Of a stretch of 64,000 nucleotides of DNA, positions 1 to 9,574 are shown piece after piece; position 1 is the first letter of the stretch; every line of letters starts with the position of its first letter. Below the pieces are notes generated by a model. The model worked only from the letters and a program-made list of their open reading frames with translations, was not told the DNA's origin and made no database searches. This DNA is from Ureibacillus galli (GTDB lineage: Bacteria; Bacillota; Bacilli; Bacillales_A; Planococcaceae), in contig NZ_JACSQA010000010.1 of the NCBI RefSeq assembly GCF_014836845.1, forward strand, positions 35,957 through 99,956, written 5' to 3'. A program made the position numbers and the translations under genes.

Positions 1-2
1 CC

Positions 3-707
3 AAGACAATTTTAGTCGTTGATGATGAAAAGCCGATTGCAGATATTTTGCAATTTAATTTAGTAAAAGAAGGTTACCAAGTAATCTGTGCCTATGATGG
101 AGATGAAGCGTTAGAGAAGATTGAAGAATCTCAACCGGATTTAATGCTACTAGATATTATGCTTCCTAAAAGAGACGGAATGGAAGTTTGTCGAGAAGTA
201 CGTAAAAAATATGATTTCCCAATTATTATGTTAACGGCAAAAGGTTCTGAAATTGATAAAGTGTTAGGTCTTGAAATGGGTGCTGACGATTATGTAACAA
301 AACCATTTAGTACACGTGAATTAATTGCCCGTGTTAAAGCGAATATGCGTCGTTTAAAAGTATCTGCTCAAGTAGAAGAATCAAAAGAAGAGACAAACGA
401 CATTACAGTTGGTGCTTTAATTATCCAACCAGATGCTTACCTTGTATTAAAACGTGGAGAAGCAATTGAGTTAACTCACCGTGAGTTTGAATTGTTACAT
501 TACTTAGCAAAACATATCGGTCAAGTGATGACACGGGAACATTTACTTCAAACTGTTTGGGGATATGACTATTTTGGAGATGTCCGAACTGTAGACGTTA
601 CGATCCGTCGCCTACGTGAAAAAATAGAAGATAATCCAAGCCATCCAAACTGGATCGTCACACGCCGTGGTGTAGGTTATTATTTACGAAATCCTGAACA
701 GGAGTAA
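3..707 (+). CDS. walR: Response regulator WalR (5' end cut by window)
   Basis: OmpR/PhoB-family response regulator of the essential WalRK system that controls cell-wall hydrolase genes. The frame is open from base 3 and starts [16 protein letters not shown], so only the start and one or two codons are missing. The receiver domain shows the acidic pair DD, the phospho-acceptor in LLDIMLP, and the conserved K in YVTKPFS. The C-terminal winged helix ends with RRGVGYYL. It is followed 5 bp later by its kinase gene. Identity rests on near-identity to WalR as I remember it from Bacillus and on the gene order walRK-HI-J-htrA-rlmH. Confidence 0.97.
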   Translation, partial: KTILVVDDEKPIADILQFNLVKEGYQVICAYDGDEALEKIEESQPDLMLLDIMLPKRDGMEVCREVRKKYDFPIIMLTAKGSEIDKVLGLEMGADDYVTKPFSTRELIARVKANMRRLKVSAQVEESKEETNDITVGALIIQPDAYLVLKRGEAIELTHREFELLHYLAKHIGQVMTREHLLQTVWGYDYFGDVRTVDVTIRRLREKIEDNPSHPNWIVTRRGVGYYLRNPEQE

Positions 708-712
708 ATACG

Positions 713-2548
713 ATGCACAAAGTAAGCTTTTTTAAGTCGATTCACGTAAAAGTCGTTTTAATCTACGTATTACTTATTATTATTGCGTTACAAATTATAG
801 GCATTTATTTTTCAACCGAATTAGAAGATAATTTAAAAACGAATTTTCAAGAATCTATTAAACAAAGAATTGATTTAGTCCAATATAGTATTCGGGAAGA
901 GTTGTTAAGGGAACGAGATGATACAACTTTAACAAAAGAACAAAGTCTCAGTGCCATATTACAAGAATTTAAGACGAATGACATTAATGAAATTATCATT
1001 ATGGACAATCGTAATAAAGTGCTTGCGACTTCGGATGCGGATAATCAATCGATTGTTGGTCAACGATTTAATGCGGATACGGTAACAAAATCAATTTCCG
1101 CTGAAACATATTTAGATGAAATCGCCCTTGATGAAGATACAAGAAAAAGGGTTTGGGTTCTTGCAACACCCATATTAAATACTGTTGGTCCTGATGGCGA
1201 AGTGATGGGTGCCATTTATATTGAATCGAATATTGAAAAAGTATTTGAACAAATGAGTGATATCAATCGAATTTTTGCTGTCGGTACAGCTATGTCCCTT
1301 GTGATCACCGTCATATTGGGGATCTTCTTTGCAAAAACGATTACGAAACCAATTCTAGATATGCGTAGACAAGCTTTAGCTATGTCTAGAGGAAATTACT
1401 CTAGAAAAGTTCGTGTCTATGGAGACGATGAAATTGGGCAGCTTGCCATTGCCTTTAACCATTTAACGAATCGATTGCAAGAAGCCCAATCGACAACTGA
1501 AGCGGAACGAAGAAAGTTAGCATCCGTATTAACGAATATGACGGATGGTGTTATTGCAACAGATCGAAAAGGAAAGGTTATTTTAATTAATGAACCTGCC
1601 TTAATGTTCTTAAATGTTACACGTGAAACAACATTAAATCGTCCCATTGCATCTGTTCTTGGGCTCGATCAAGAATATAGCTTTGAAGATTTAATTCATA
1701 TGAAAGAATCGATTAATTTAGATTATAGTACGGAAGAAAAACCATTTATTCTTCGAGCGAATTTCTCTGTCATTCAAAAAGAAACTGGCTTTGTAAACGG
1801 ACTAATTACAGTTATACATGACAATACAGAGCAAGAGAAAATTGAAATGGAACGAAGAGAGTTTGTAGCCAACGTTTCCCATGAGTTGCGGACGCCATTA
1901 ACGACAATGCGAAGCTATTTAGAGGCGCTTGCTGATGGTGCATGGAGAGATGAAAATATTGCACCTACTTTCTTAAATGTAACGCAAACTGAAACGGAAC
2001 GAATGATTCGTTTAGTAAACGATTTATTAAATCTATCAAAAATGGATAGCCGTGATTATAAATTAAATAAAGAATTTGTGGAATTTAATAAATTCTTTAA
2101 CCGAATTATTGATCGTTTTGAAATGTCAAAATCCCAAAATGTGAAGTTCCTTCGTTACATTCCTGAAACATCCTATTTTGTCGAAATTGACACGGATAAA
2201 TTAACTCAAGTAATTGATAATATTATTTCGAATGCATTGAAATATTCACCAGATGGCGGAAATATACGATTTGGATTTACAGTCCAAGAAAATATGTTAA
2301 AAGTGATGATTTCTGATGATGGAATGGGGATTCCAAAAGAAAATGTAACGAAAATTTTCGAACGGTTTTATCGAGTAGACCGGGCTCGTTCCCGTGCAAT
2401 GGGGGGGACCGGTTTAGGTCTAGCTATTGCCAAGGAAATGATTGAAGCCCACGGGGGGAAAATTTGGGCAGAAAGTGAGGAAGGTGTAGGTACGACTATT
2501 TTCTTCACGCTACCATTTGAATTAGATGAGGAGGGTGATTGGGAGTGA
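713..2548 (+). CDS. walK: Sensor histidine kinase WalK
   Basis: Membrane sensor kinase of 611 residues that phosphorylates WalR. In order: a TM helix (about 13-33), an extracellular Cache-like region (about 35-180), a second TM (about 185-205), a HAMP linker, a PAS domain (about 265-370), the HisKA box (FVANVSHELRTPLTTMRSYL, with the phospho-His) and the HATPase domain with N box (NIISNALKYSPDG) and G boxes (DDGMGIP, GGTGLGLAI). The start has an AGGAG site 8 bp upstream. The stop overlaps the next gene, which indicates one transcript. Length matches the family. Confidence 0.97.
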   Translation: MHKVSFFKSIHVKVVLIYVLLIIIALQIIGIYFSTELEDNLKTNFQESIKQRIDLVQYSIREELLRERDDTTLTKEQSLSAILQEFKTNDINEIIIMDNRNKVLATSDADNQSIVGQRFNADTVTKSISAETYLDEIALDEDTRKRVWVLATPILNTVGPDGEVMGAIYIESNIEKVFEQMSDINRIFAVGTAMSLVITVILGIFFAKTITKPILDMRRQALAMSRGNYSRKVRVYGDDEIGQLAIAFNHLTNRLQEAQSTTEAERRKLASVLTNMTDGVIATDRKGKVILINEPALMFLNVTRETTLNRPIASVLGLDQEYSFEDLIHMKESINLDYSTEEKPFILRANFSVIQKETGFVNGLITVIHDNTEQEKIEMERREFVANVSHELRTPLTTMRSYLEALADGAWRDENIAPTFLNVTQTETERMIRLVNDLLNLSKMDSRDYKLNKEFVEFNKFFNRIIDRFEMSKSQNVKFLRYIPETSYFVEIDTDKLTQVIDNIISNALKYSPDGGNIRFGFTVQENMLKVMISDDGMGIPKENVTKIFERFYRVDRARSRAMGGTGLGLAIAKEMIEAHGGKIWAESEEGVGTTIFFTLPFELDEEGDWE

Positions 2549-3858
2549 AACATATCGAGCAAATTAAATCATTTGTTTTGTTCCTCCTAGTCATTTTAAG
2601 TCTCATATTAACCTTTTCCATTTGGACATATACACCAAACTATCAACCTATTGAAGGATCGCAAGTACAGCAAATTACTGTTGGTGAACAAAAGGAACTT
2701 CATGAAGTACTTAAACCATATCGTATATTAGCTCATGAAAACGACAAGTTGCTTGGTACCATTCAATCTTCTCAAATCGATCGGATAATGAAAACGATGG
2801 CTGATTTAAGTGCATCTAATCTAATCTTTATGCAAAGCAATTTATCGGAAGAGGAGATTAATTCGGCTATTCATACGGATAATCGTATGACCCTTTTCTT
2901 CTCTTATGAAGTGCCAATGGAAACATTTCTTTCCGTTTTAGAGTTCTCTCAAAATGATTTACCCGAAACTACATTTAGTCATTTAATAATCGATTGGAGT
3001 GAATATAGTAAAACGAATTCCATTCAATTTTTATTTATAAGTGAAGAAAATCGTACACTATATAGTACGGATGTGGCTATTAGCAAAAATAATTTTGAGT
3101 CTACTTTTATGGAAGTAGTGAACCAATCTGTTCCATACACAGAACTGGAGAGGAAAAATAATCTTTCATTATATGTATCAACGAACCCAGTAGAAGTACC
3201 GAAATTTACTTATTCTATCAATCAAGTGTCACCTGAAACATTTAAAGATATTTTATTTAAAGACTCGAATATTGTTCAAAAAAATATTGAAAGTAATACA
3301 TCAACGAAATATACCGATGGAATGGCTGCTATGACTTCTGATGCCAGTACAAGAACGATTAATTTCGTTTATCCTGCATCAGAAAGTATAGACGAAATTA
3401 AACCATCCGTTTTGTTCCAAGATAGTTTTGACTTTATTAATGACCATGGAGGACTAACAGGGGACTACCGATATGTATATAGCAATGTTTTAAAACATGT
3501 AACAGAGTATCAATTGTTCGCCCATGATCTTCCTGTATTTAGTCAAATTACCTCAACACGAATTTCAACAACTTGGGGTGATAATCAAATTTTCCAATAT
3601 AAAAGACCTTCTTTTATACTCGATACGCCATTTGATATATCAAATCAACTGTTACCTTCCGGAGCTGAGGTGGGTGAGGCACTTCCAAGTATAGAAGACA
3701 TTAATGAAATTGTTTTAGGTTACTATTTATCTCAAGAAGAGAAAAACTATAACTTTGTCTATACGCTTATACCTAGTTGGTTTACTATAAATAACGATGG
3801 TAGTTGGACACGTTTAACGACGGAATCAATAGGAGGGGCTGAATATGGATTGGAGTAA
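2545..3858 (+). CDS. walH: WalK regulator WalH (YycH)
   Basis: Membrane-anchored extracytoplasmic protein that, in Bacillus, forms a complex with WalI and WalK and restrains kinase activity. One N-terminal membrane helix (about residues 7-27) is followed by a large extracellular domain. I chose GTG at 2545, giving MKHIEQIKSF, which fits the family better than the upstream TTG at 2539; it overlaps the walK stop and has GGAGG upstream. It also overlaps walI by 14 bp, so walKHI are translationally coupled. The family call rests on position, length and topology; the sequence is poorly conserved in general. Confidence 0.92.
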   Translation: MKHIEQIKSFVLFLLVILSLILTFSIWTYTPNYQPIEGSQVQQITVGEQKELHEVLKPYRILAHENDKLLGTIQSSQIDRIMKTMADLSASNLIFMQSNLSEEEINSAIHTDNRMTLFFSYEVPMETFLSVLEFSQNDLPETTFSHLIIDWSEYSKTNSIQFLFISEENRTLYSTDVAISKNNFESTFMEVVNQSVPYTELERKNNLSLYVSTNPVEVPKFTYSINQVSPETFKDILFKDSNIVQKNIESNTSTKYTDGMAAMTSDASTRTINFVYPASESIDEIKPSVLFQDSFDFINDHGGLTGDYRYVYSNVLKHVTEYQLFAHDLPVFSQITSTRISTTWGDNQIFQYKRPSFILDTPFDISNQLLPSGAEVGEALPSIEDINEIVLGYYLSQEEKNYNFVYTLIPSWFTINNDGSWTRLTTESIGGAEYGLE

Positions 3859-4726
3859 ATCAAAATCTATATTCATCGTCGTATTTCTTATTTTAGATGT
3901 CTTATTATATTCCCTTTACTTAAACCGACATGCGGAAAAGCAACAAATGGAAGCATTAGGAGGATTAGTAGAGAACGATATTGAAGCCCGTCTAAAAGAT
4001 GATAATATAACATACAGGGTATTACCAAATAACATTGAAAGTGCTAGTTATATTTCGGGTAAAGTAAAAGATTTTGAAGAAGATAAAGTAGATATTCAAA
4101 ATGCTGAAAACATTTCATTTGAAGATAAAAGTAAGCTCATAGTAACATTAAAAGAACCAGTTAAAATTCCTAATTTAGAAAATGAAGTCGCTTTTAATGA
4201 TTTTCTAAAATTAAATGTTTATGAAGGCTCTTCCTATAGGTTATGGGACATAGATTATGAGAGTAACAAAGCTACCTTCTACCAACAGGTGAATAATCGA
4301 ACAATCTATAATGAGAGTGGACTCGTTACGATTTATTGGAATGAAGATAATGAAGTTGTCATGTATGAACAAACATTATTAGAAAATATAGAAGCTTATG
4401 ATGAAGAAAAAAAGATTTTAAAACCGATACAAGCTATTTATACCCTTTATGCCCAAGGTCTTATAAATGCTAATTCTACTATTACGGAAATGAGGTTAGG
4501 ATATTCAACGTTAGTTCCCCTTACTCAAAAGCAAGTATTTGTTCCGACATGGGAAGTTCGAGTGCAAACTTCTGAAAATGAAGAGGAAAAGTACTTTGTT
4601 AACGCCGTAGATGGGATCGAAGTAAAGCTCGATGCTTCAAAAGTAGAAGAAGTGGAAGATACGATTGAAGAGGGTATTACGAAAGAATCGAAGTTAGGAA
4701 ATGAAACAGATATAGAAAAAAAGTAG
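3845..4726 (+). CDS. walI: WalK regulator WalI (YycI)
   Basis: Second membrane-anchored regulator of WalK, structurally related to the C-terminal part of WalH. One N-terminal TM (about residues 8-24, [18 protein letters not shown]) precedes an extracellular domain of about 240 residues that ends in an acidic/lysine tail. The ribosome site AGGAGGGG lies inside the 3' end of walH, 7-8 bp before the ATG. Position between walH and walJ and the 293-residue length support the call. Confidence 0.92.
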   Translation: MDWSKSKSIFIVVFLILDVLLYSLYLNRHAEKQQMEALGGLVENDIEARLKDDNITYRVLPNNIESASYISGKVKDFEEDKVDIQNAENISFEDKSKLIVTLKEPVKIPNLENEVAFNDFLKLNVYEGSSYRLWDIDYESNKATFYQQVNNRTIYNESGLVTIYWNEDNEVVMYEQTLLENIEAYDEEKKILKPIQAIYTLYAQGLINANSTITEMRLGYSTLVPLTQKQVFVPTWEVRVQTSENEEEKYFVNAVDGIEVKLDASKVEEVEDTIEEGITKESKLGNETDIEKK

Positions 4727-4740
4727 GGAGTAATTATCAT

Positions 4741-5529
4741 ATGCGGTTTAGTGTTTTGGCAAGTGGGAGTACTGGAAATGCAATTTATGTTGAAAATGAC
4801 GAACATGCATTTTTAGTCGATGCCGGTTTAAGTGGCAAAAAGATGGAGCAACTGTTTGCTAAAATTGATCGCGATATGAAAAATTTATCGGGTATTTTAG
4901 TAACACATGAACATAGCGACCATATTAAAGGTTTAGGCGTTGTCGCTAGGAAATATAAAGTGCCGATTTATGCCAATGAAAAAACATGGCAGGCGATGGA
5001 TGGGCATGTAGGTACAATTCCACTTGATCAACGTTTTGTGTTTGATATGGAGACAGTTAAATCCTTTGGTTCGATTGATATCGAATCCTTTGCGGTTTCC
5101 CATGATGCTGCAGATCCGATGTTTTATGTTTTTCATGAAAATGATCGAAAACTGGTGTTAATAACAGACACAGGTTACGTCAGCGATCGAATGAAAGGGA
5201 TTATAAGAGGGGCAGATTCCTTTGTATTTGAAAGTAACCATGACATTGGAATGCTTCAAATGGGGCGCTATCCTTGGTCTATAAAGCGTCGTATTTTAAG
5301 CGATGTGGGACATGTATCAAATGAAGATGCTGCTGTTGCTATGAGTGAAGTCGTTTTTGAAAAGCCAACACAAATTTATTTATCCCATTTAAGTAAGGAT
5401 AATAATATGAAAGATTTAGCGCGGATGAGCGTCACACAAACATTGCAATCTTGTGGTATTCTCGCTGGAGAATATGTACATTTACATGATACAGATGCAG
5501 AAGAACCAACATTGCTTGTAACAGTATAA
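4741..5529 (+). CDS. walJ: MBL-fold hydrolase WalJ (YycJ)
   Basis: Metallo-beta-lactamase-fold phosphodiesterase/exonuclease of the YycJ family. The metal-binding signature HEHSDH is at about residues 57-62, with further ligands in SHDAAD, the TDTGYV strand and YLSHLSKDN. In other Firmicutes the gene is co-transcribed with walRK; proposed roles include DNA processing and coordination of division with replication. It begins 14 bp after walI with GGGAG before the ATG. No signal peptide, so it is cytoplasmic. A hairpin terminator follows directly and closes the wal operon. Confidence 0.95.
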   Translation: MRFSVLASGSTGNAIYVENDEHAFLVDAGLSGKKMEQLFAKIDRDMKNLSGILVTHEHSDHIKGLGVVARKYKVPIYANEKTWQAMDGHVGTIPLDQRFVFDMETVKSFGSIDIESFAVSHDAADPMFYVFHENDRKLVLITDTGYVSDRMKGIIRGADSFVFESNHDIGMLQMGRYPWSIKRRILSDVGHVSNEDAAVAMSEVVFEKPTQIYLSHLSKDNNMKDLARMSVTQTLQSCGILAGEYVHLHDTDAEEPTLLVTV

Positions 5530-5538
5530 TTTATTCTT

Positions 5539-5576
5539 AAGAAGGTATGACAAAAAATGTCGTATCTTCTTTTTTA
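5539..5576 (+). terminator. wal operon terminator
   Basis: Stem AAGAAGGTATGAC / GTCGTATCTTCTT (two G-U pairs) with a 6-nt A-rich loop, followed by a run of T. It lies 10 bp after the walJ stop. Confidence 0.85.
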
Positions 5577-5661
5577 ATTTTGTTTTATTTCATTTTCATG
5601 TAATTTTAATGTTCGAATTGTATCATAATGACAACAAGAGAACGAAAGGATTGAGAAATAG

Positions 5662-6942
5662 ATGAACTACAATCATGATGAAGAAAAAAATCAAGAAGAA
5701 CAAAATGATTTAAATTACTCCCCTCTTCAAGAACGATTAAAGCGTGAACAAGAAGAGGAAAATAGAAGAAGAGCAAATAAAAAGGCAGGAGGTAGCAAAG
5801 CCGGCTATTTTATTAGCGGACTTGCAGGAATTATCGTTGGTGCTTTACTGATTTGGCTTCTCGTTCCATCCATGGCAGATCAACTTCCAGGAAACGAAAA
5901 CAACAACGAGAATACTTCAGAAACAACTGTTACTCAAACTGCAACAGAAGTTACAACAGATATAACATCGGCAGTAGAATCTGTTTCTGGTGCAGTTGTA
6001 GGAATAACAAATATTCAAGAAGTAACTGATTTCTGGAATCAAAAAGCGACAGAACAAGAAGCTGGTAGTGGTTCGGGTGTCATCTATAAATCAGAAGGTG
6101 ATAAAGCATATGTCATTACGAATTACCATGTAGTAGAAGGAGCAAAACAGCTTGAGGTAACGTTAGCTGACGGTACAAAAGAAGAGGCAACGTTAGTAGG
6201 TAGTGATATTTGGACAGATTTAGCAGTTGTTTCAATTTCCAATAAAAATGTAAAAACAGTCGCTAAATTTGGTGATTCAGACGTATTAAAACAAGGCGAA
6301 ACGGTTATTGCAATTGGGAACCCACTAGGTCTAGATTTTTATGGTTCAGTCACAACGGGTGTCATTTCTGGTAAAGATCGTTCAGTACCTGTAGATTTAA
6401 ATTCAGATGGATATGAAGATTGGGAAACAGAAGTTTTACAAACGGATGCAGCGATTAATCCAGGTAACAGCGGTGGTGCCTTAATTAATATTGCTGGTGA
6501 ATTAATAGGAATTAATTCCATGAAAATTGCTGAATCCTCTGTTGAGGGATTAGGTTTTTCTATCCCAATTAATACAGTTATTCCAATCGTAGAAGAATTA
6601 GAGCGAAATGGTGAAGTAAAACGACCTACAATGGGTATTGGTTTATTAGATTTAACTGATGTACCAGCGTTCTACCAACAACAAACATTAAAATTACCTG
6701 AAGAAGTAACAACAGGGGTTGTTGTTTCAGAAGTAGTGCAAGGTTCAGCTGCAGATAAAGCTGGTATTGAACAGTATGATGTTATTGTTGAAATGGACGG
6801 TCAAAAAATTGAAAACTCCATCGATCTTCGTCAACACTTATATAACGAAACGGATATTGGGGATACATTAGCATTAAAAGTATACCGTCAAGGAAAAATA
6901 GTGGATTTAAAATTAACGTTAACTGAAGGAACAAGTATATAA
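5662..6942 (+). CDS. htrA: Membrane-anchored serine protease HtrA/DegP family
   Basis: Envelope quality-control protease (426 residues; B. subtilis HtrC/YyxA occupies this position). Order: a charged cytoplasmic N-tail (1-48), one TM helix (about 50-70), a Thr/Glu-rich linker, the trypsin-like domain (about 110-315) and a PDZ domain (about 335-420). Catalytic residues are visible: His in ITNYHVVEGA, Asp in WTDLAVVSI, Ser in NPGNSGGALI. The gene has its own terminator downstream and one upstream, so it is probably a separate unit. I see no perfect WalR box in front of it. Confidence 0.95.
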   Translation: MNYNHDEEKNQEEQNDLNYSPLQERLKREQEEENRRRANKKAGGSKAGYFISGLAGIIVGALLIWLLVPSMADQLPGNENNNENTSETTVTQTATEVTTDITSAVESVSGAVVGITNIQEVTDFWNQKATEQEAGSGSGVIYKSEGDKAYVITNYHVVEGAKQLEVTLADGTKEEATLVGSDIWTDLAVVSISNKNVKTVAKFGDSDVLKQGETVIAIGNPLGLDFYGSVTTGVISGKDRSVPVDLNSDGYEDWETEVLQTDAAINPGNSGGALINIAGELIGINSMKIAESSVEGLGFSIPINTVIPIVEELERNGEVKRPTMGIGLLDLTDVPAFYQQQTLKLPEEVTTGVVVSEVVQGSAADKAGIEQYDVIVEMDGQKIENSIDLRQHLYNETDIGDTLALKVYRQGKIVDLKLTLTEGTSI

Positions 6943-6993
6943 TACGGATTAGTTTGTGGATAACTAATTAATTCGTTACAAAAGTTTTACACA

Positions 6994-7037
6994 ACGAGTA
7001 GTGGAAGAAAAGCCTTTTCTTTCCTACTCGTTTTTTG
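6994..7037 (+). terminator. htrA terminator
   Basis: Long hairpin with arms ACGAGTAG-GGAAGAAAAG and TTTTCTTTCC-TACTCGT, followed by six T. Confidence 0.88.
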
Positions 7038-7120
7038 TTTGATACAATAGTTTGTGGATAACATAGAACAAATTGTGAATAAGTTTGTGGAAATTTCAGA
7101 AATTAAGGAGGCACAAAAAA

Positions 7121-7285
7121 ATGAAAACTTATAGCTGTGAAACCCATATAAATCACGCTTTAGATATGCTAGTAGCGGAAACAAAAGAGTTTCCAATAAT
7201 GGATCAACTTTCAGATGAAGAAAAGTTATCCACAAAATGTTCTTACTGTGAAGAGCAAGCAACATATGTTGTATCAAGTAAATAA
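7121..7285 (+). CDS. CxxH/CxxC small protein (BA_5709 family)
   Basis: A 54-residue protein of unknown function with an N-terminal C-x3-H (SCETHINHALD) and a C-terminal CSYC, four likely metal ligands. This pattern and the place between htrA and rlmH fit the family named CxxH/CxxC, BA_5709. The start at 7121 has AAGGAGG 8 bp upstream and is preferred over an upstream ATG at 7085 without a ribosome site. A perfect DnaA box lies in its coding sequence, so codons and box constrain each other here. Confidence 0.85.
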   Translation: MKTYSCETHINHALDMLVAETKEFPIMDQLSDEEKLSTKCSYCEEQATYVVSSK

Positions 7286-7516
7286 CTTTACACAATATGT
7301 AGAATGTGCTTGTGGATATGTGTATAACTTTTGTGGATAAGTTGTTTGTAAATGAAATATTAACGTGGATAAATTGTTTGTATTTAAATTTTCTAACAAT
7401 AGCTAAACGTAAAAATACTAGTATTATCTGCCTTATAGGAAATGAACGGCATGTATAGTACTAAAAGTTGATGTTGGGAAATAACTTTATGAATGTTTTG
7501 TAAAGGTGGATAAGTT

Positions 7517-7996
7517 GTGAATATCACAATCATTTCAGTCGGAAAGTTAAAAGAAAAGTATTTAAAGATGGGGATTGAAGAATATGTTAAACGGTTAGGG
7601 GCTTACGCCAAAATTGAACTAGTTGAAGTAGCAGACGAAAAGGCACCAGAACAATTAAGCGATGCCGAAATGGAGATCGTGAAACGAAAAGAAGGCGAGA
7701 GGATATTGGCGAAGATAAACGACGGTATGCATGTCGTTGCCTTAGCGATTAACGGTAAAATGAAATCTTCTGAAGAAATGGCAAAGGATTTAGAATCCCT
7801 TATGACATATGGTACAAGTAAGGTGGCCTTTGTGATCGGTGGTTCCCTAGGTCTCCATGAAGATGTTTTAAAACGCGCGGATGAAAAATTAAGCTTTGGG
7901 AAAATGACCCTTCCCCATCAATTAATGAAACTAGTATTAGTAGAACAAATTTATCGTAGCTTTAGAATTATTAAAGGCGAACCGTATCATAAATAG
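7517..7996 (+). CDS. rlmH: 23S rRNA m3-pseudouridine-1915 methyltransferase RlmH
   Basis: SPOUT-fold methyltransferase (159 residues) that methylates pseudouridine 1915 of 23S rRNA; homologue of staphylococcal OrfX and B. subtilis YydA. The family N-terminus ([17 protein letters not shown]), the SAM-knot sequence [14 protein letters not shown] and the C-terminal [15 protein letters not shown] are all present. The final codons GGC GAA CCG TAT CAT AA are the attachment site used by SCC elements in staphylococci. Here the last codon and stop read AAA TAG, while the same six-residue end with AAG TAA occurs 3.7 kb downstream, so the gene's 3' end was rebuilt by an insertion. Start codon is GTG. 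Confidence 0.97.
   Translation: MNITIISVGKLKEKYLKMGIEEYVKRLGAYAKIELVEVADEKAPEQLSDAEMEIVKRKEGERILAKINDGMHVVALAINGKMKSSEEMAKDLESLMTYGTSKVAFVIGGSLGLHEDVLKRADEKLSFGKMTLPHQLMKLVLVEQIYRSFRIIKGEPYHK
7976..7996 (+). repeat. attL of SCC-like element
   Basis: The 17-bp GGCGAACCGTATCATAA (7976-7992) recurs exactly at 11684-11700. It includes TATCATAA, the crossover core recognised by Ccr recombinases in staphylococci. The following bases AATAG restore the Lys codon and stop of rlmH. Confidence 0.85.
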
Positions 7997-7997
7997 G

Positions 7998-8970
7998 GCT
8001 AAAACTGAAAGGGAGGCTAATGCTTCCCTTATTGTTTTTTCGTTATTTGAAGGTAAATCTAAAAGAGAAGAATCCATAGGTTGAATATAATCTAGAGAAA
8101 CCATTTCATTAAACCATTCTCCAGTAACCCCAGCCATTGATTCAATAGTGAAATCAAATAGTAGATTGATTTTCGATATTTGACGACTTTTTTGACGACT
8201 GTATTCAGAGCTTATAGGATCTTTAGTTATATGAATATTTTTGACGAAGAGGGAAAGAAGCTGTTTAATTTCTATAGCCGAAGCGCGATTTATAATATTG
8301 TCAAAATGGGAAAGTAAATTTTTAAGTGCTTCTGCATCAATTGGTTGTGTATCAAGAGACTTTAATTCTTCTTCAACCTTTTGGATACGTTCAATGATTT
8401 TGGAAACAGCTTCTTTTAATTCAAGCAATTTCTTTTTGAATACATCTTGTAATTCAGGTGTATCCATCAATTGATTAACTATATTATCCATCTGTTTTTC
8501 AATCTTTGCTTTGGATGAATAAAGGCGTTTTTTTTCCTCGGACAAGGGTTGTTCAGCATGTAATCGCCGGTCATTTAATGTCATTACAAGCTTATCGATA
8601 AAGTAAGGTTTTTCTACTGTAAGTCTTAATTCATCCAGTACTTGTTTTTAAGCTACATCAGCGTTGATGGAATTTGGTTTACACGCAGTAGAGCCCTTTG
8701 CTTTATATTGCCCACATTGATAAAAGCGGTAATTACCATTAGACTTTCCTGAGACCATGCCATGCCCACATATAGGGCATCGTAGCAATTTAGATAAAAT
8801 GAAAGGTTTATCAGATTGTGTAGGGCGATATGAACGCTTCCTTTTCTTCTGTTGAACATCTTCCCAAAGTTGTGTAGAAATTATAGGCACATGAGCACCA
8901 TTAATAATTTCAGGATTGGTATTCTTTCCTCTACGTCTTTTCTCAGACCAATTTAAGTGCTGATTGAATT
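7998..8970 (-). pseudogene. Large serine recombinase, 3' two-thirds, with internal stop
   Basis: The reverse strand encodes the middle and C-terminal parts of a large serine recombinase. A linker (FNQHLNWSEKRRRG) leads to a zinc ribbon (LLRCPICGHGM ... YQCGQ ... ACKPNSINADVA), then an in-frame TAA (8648-8650), then KQVLDELRLTVEKPYFIDKL and a coiled-coil C-terminal region to about 7998. Both halves are in one frame, so one base change (GAA to TAA would fit) split the gene. The N-terminal catalytic domain with the active Ser is absent: at about 8970 the sequence switches to a different gene. Past attL the frame runs on into rlmH antisense, which is not native recombinase sequence. Confidence 0.85.
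8010..8042 (+). terminator. rlmH terminator inside the element
   Basis: Stem AAGGGAGGC-TAAT-GCTTCCCTT followed by ATTGTTTTTT. It lies to the right of attL, so the inserted DNA supplies the terminator of rlmH. The same bases code for the end of the recombinase remnant on the other strand. Confidence 0.75.
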
Positions 8971-9179
8971 GTAGGTTTTGAGAAACCATCGATTGAGCCG
9001 TAATCAACGCCGTGCACCATCGACGTCTTTACGAAATCCTTAAGCTTGTCGATGCGTTCATTTGCTTCTGTCGGTGTAATCGTTAAGTCAGGTAATGCCG
9101 ATATCGACGATGGAGTTAAGGAGGATTCTTTTTTTAGTTGAACAACGTTGTTTATAGTTTCTTGATTTGATTGCTTCAT
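8971..9179 (-). pseudogene. Truncated phage/ICE-type gene, 5' fragment
   Basis: About 70 codons with a proper start (AAAGGAG, 10 bp before ATG). The stretch IDKLKDFVKTSMVHGVDYG followed by GFSKPT resembles a protein family often found in phages and conjugative elements, where it usually continues with a PTL-x-KPGAEKL motif. Here the match stops at SKPT and the reading runs out of frame into recombinase DNA (IQSALKLV-stop). The junction at 8970/8971 is therefore a deletion or recombination scar. Family assignment is from memory of the motif only. Confidence 0.6.
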
Positions 9180-9574
9180 TTGTTTTTCGCTCCTTTATAA
9201 CGTGGATTATATTTATTACTTTGATAATTCTTGTTTCCATATGTTGATGTCTGTTTTTGAATAACAATTATTTTATAAACGTACATAAAAAATTATTAAT
9301 TCTTGAATACAAAATAATATGTATTCATTATTTTCCGCTCCTTTCTATAATGGCTTTCTTCTCACTAAGCCTTTTTTCGCTGTAATAAGAGTGATTTATG
9401 TGTAGAGGGGTGGGCGTGAAACAGTGGAAATACTTTTTCAAAATATATGACCAGGAGTCAGGGAGATTTTTATGAGAAAATAAAACAATATAGTCAATGA
9501 AAAAAGATTTATAATATTTATATTAAAATGTATAATTTAAATTACATTTATTGTATAAAAAGGGAGATGTAGAA
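9180..9574. other. AT-rich spacer ahead of the two-gene cassette
   Basis: Nearly 400 bp without a credible gene. It holds the ribosome site of the truncated minus-strand gene at its left end and the likely cassette promoter at its right end. I see no repeats or RNA motif that I can name. Confidence 0.5.
9508..9536 (+). promoter_or_regulatory. Candidate promoter of the cassette
   Basis: A perfect -10 TATAAT (9531-9536) stands 17 bp after a weak -35 TTTATA (9508-9513), about 40 bp before the first cassette ATG. The whole region is AT-rich, so chance matches are possible. Confidence 0.4.

Larger units (their letters stand above)
6955..7513. promoter_or_regulatory. DnaA-box cluster before rlmH
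   Basis: Four perfect DnaA boxes (TTATCCACA or its complement) at 6955-6963, 7053-7061, 7226-7234 and 7332-7340. One-mismatch boxes are at 7074-7082, 7311-7319, 7364-7372 and 7505-7513. All but one of the eight point the same way (TGTGGATAA on the + strand), and one perfect box lies inside the CxxH/CxxC gene. Such clusters away from oriC titrate DnaA and tune initiation in Bacillus; as I recall, one lies near yydA, the rlmH homologue. Confidence 0.8.

Noticed and set aside
5590..5640. WalR box before htrA
   Set aside because: TGTAATTTTAATGTTCG has the first half-site, but the second fails the TGTWAH pattern.
7937..7997. Extension of the recombinase frame into rlmH on the minus strand
   Set aside because: The bases left of attL belong to rlmH on the plus strand. 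The frame stays open there by chance, so the last 17 or so residues are not recombinase sequence.
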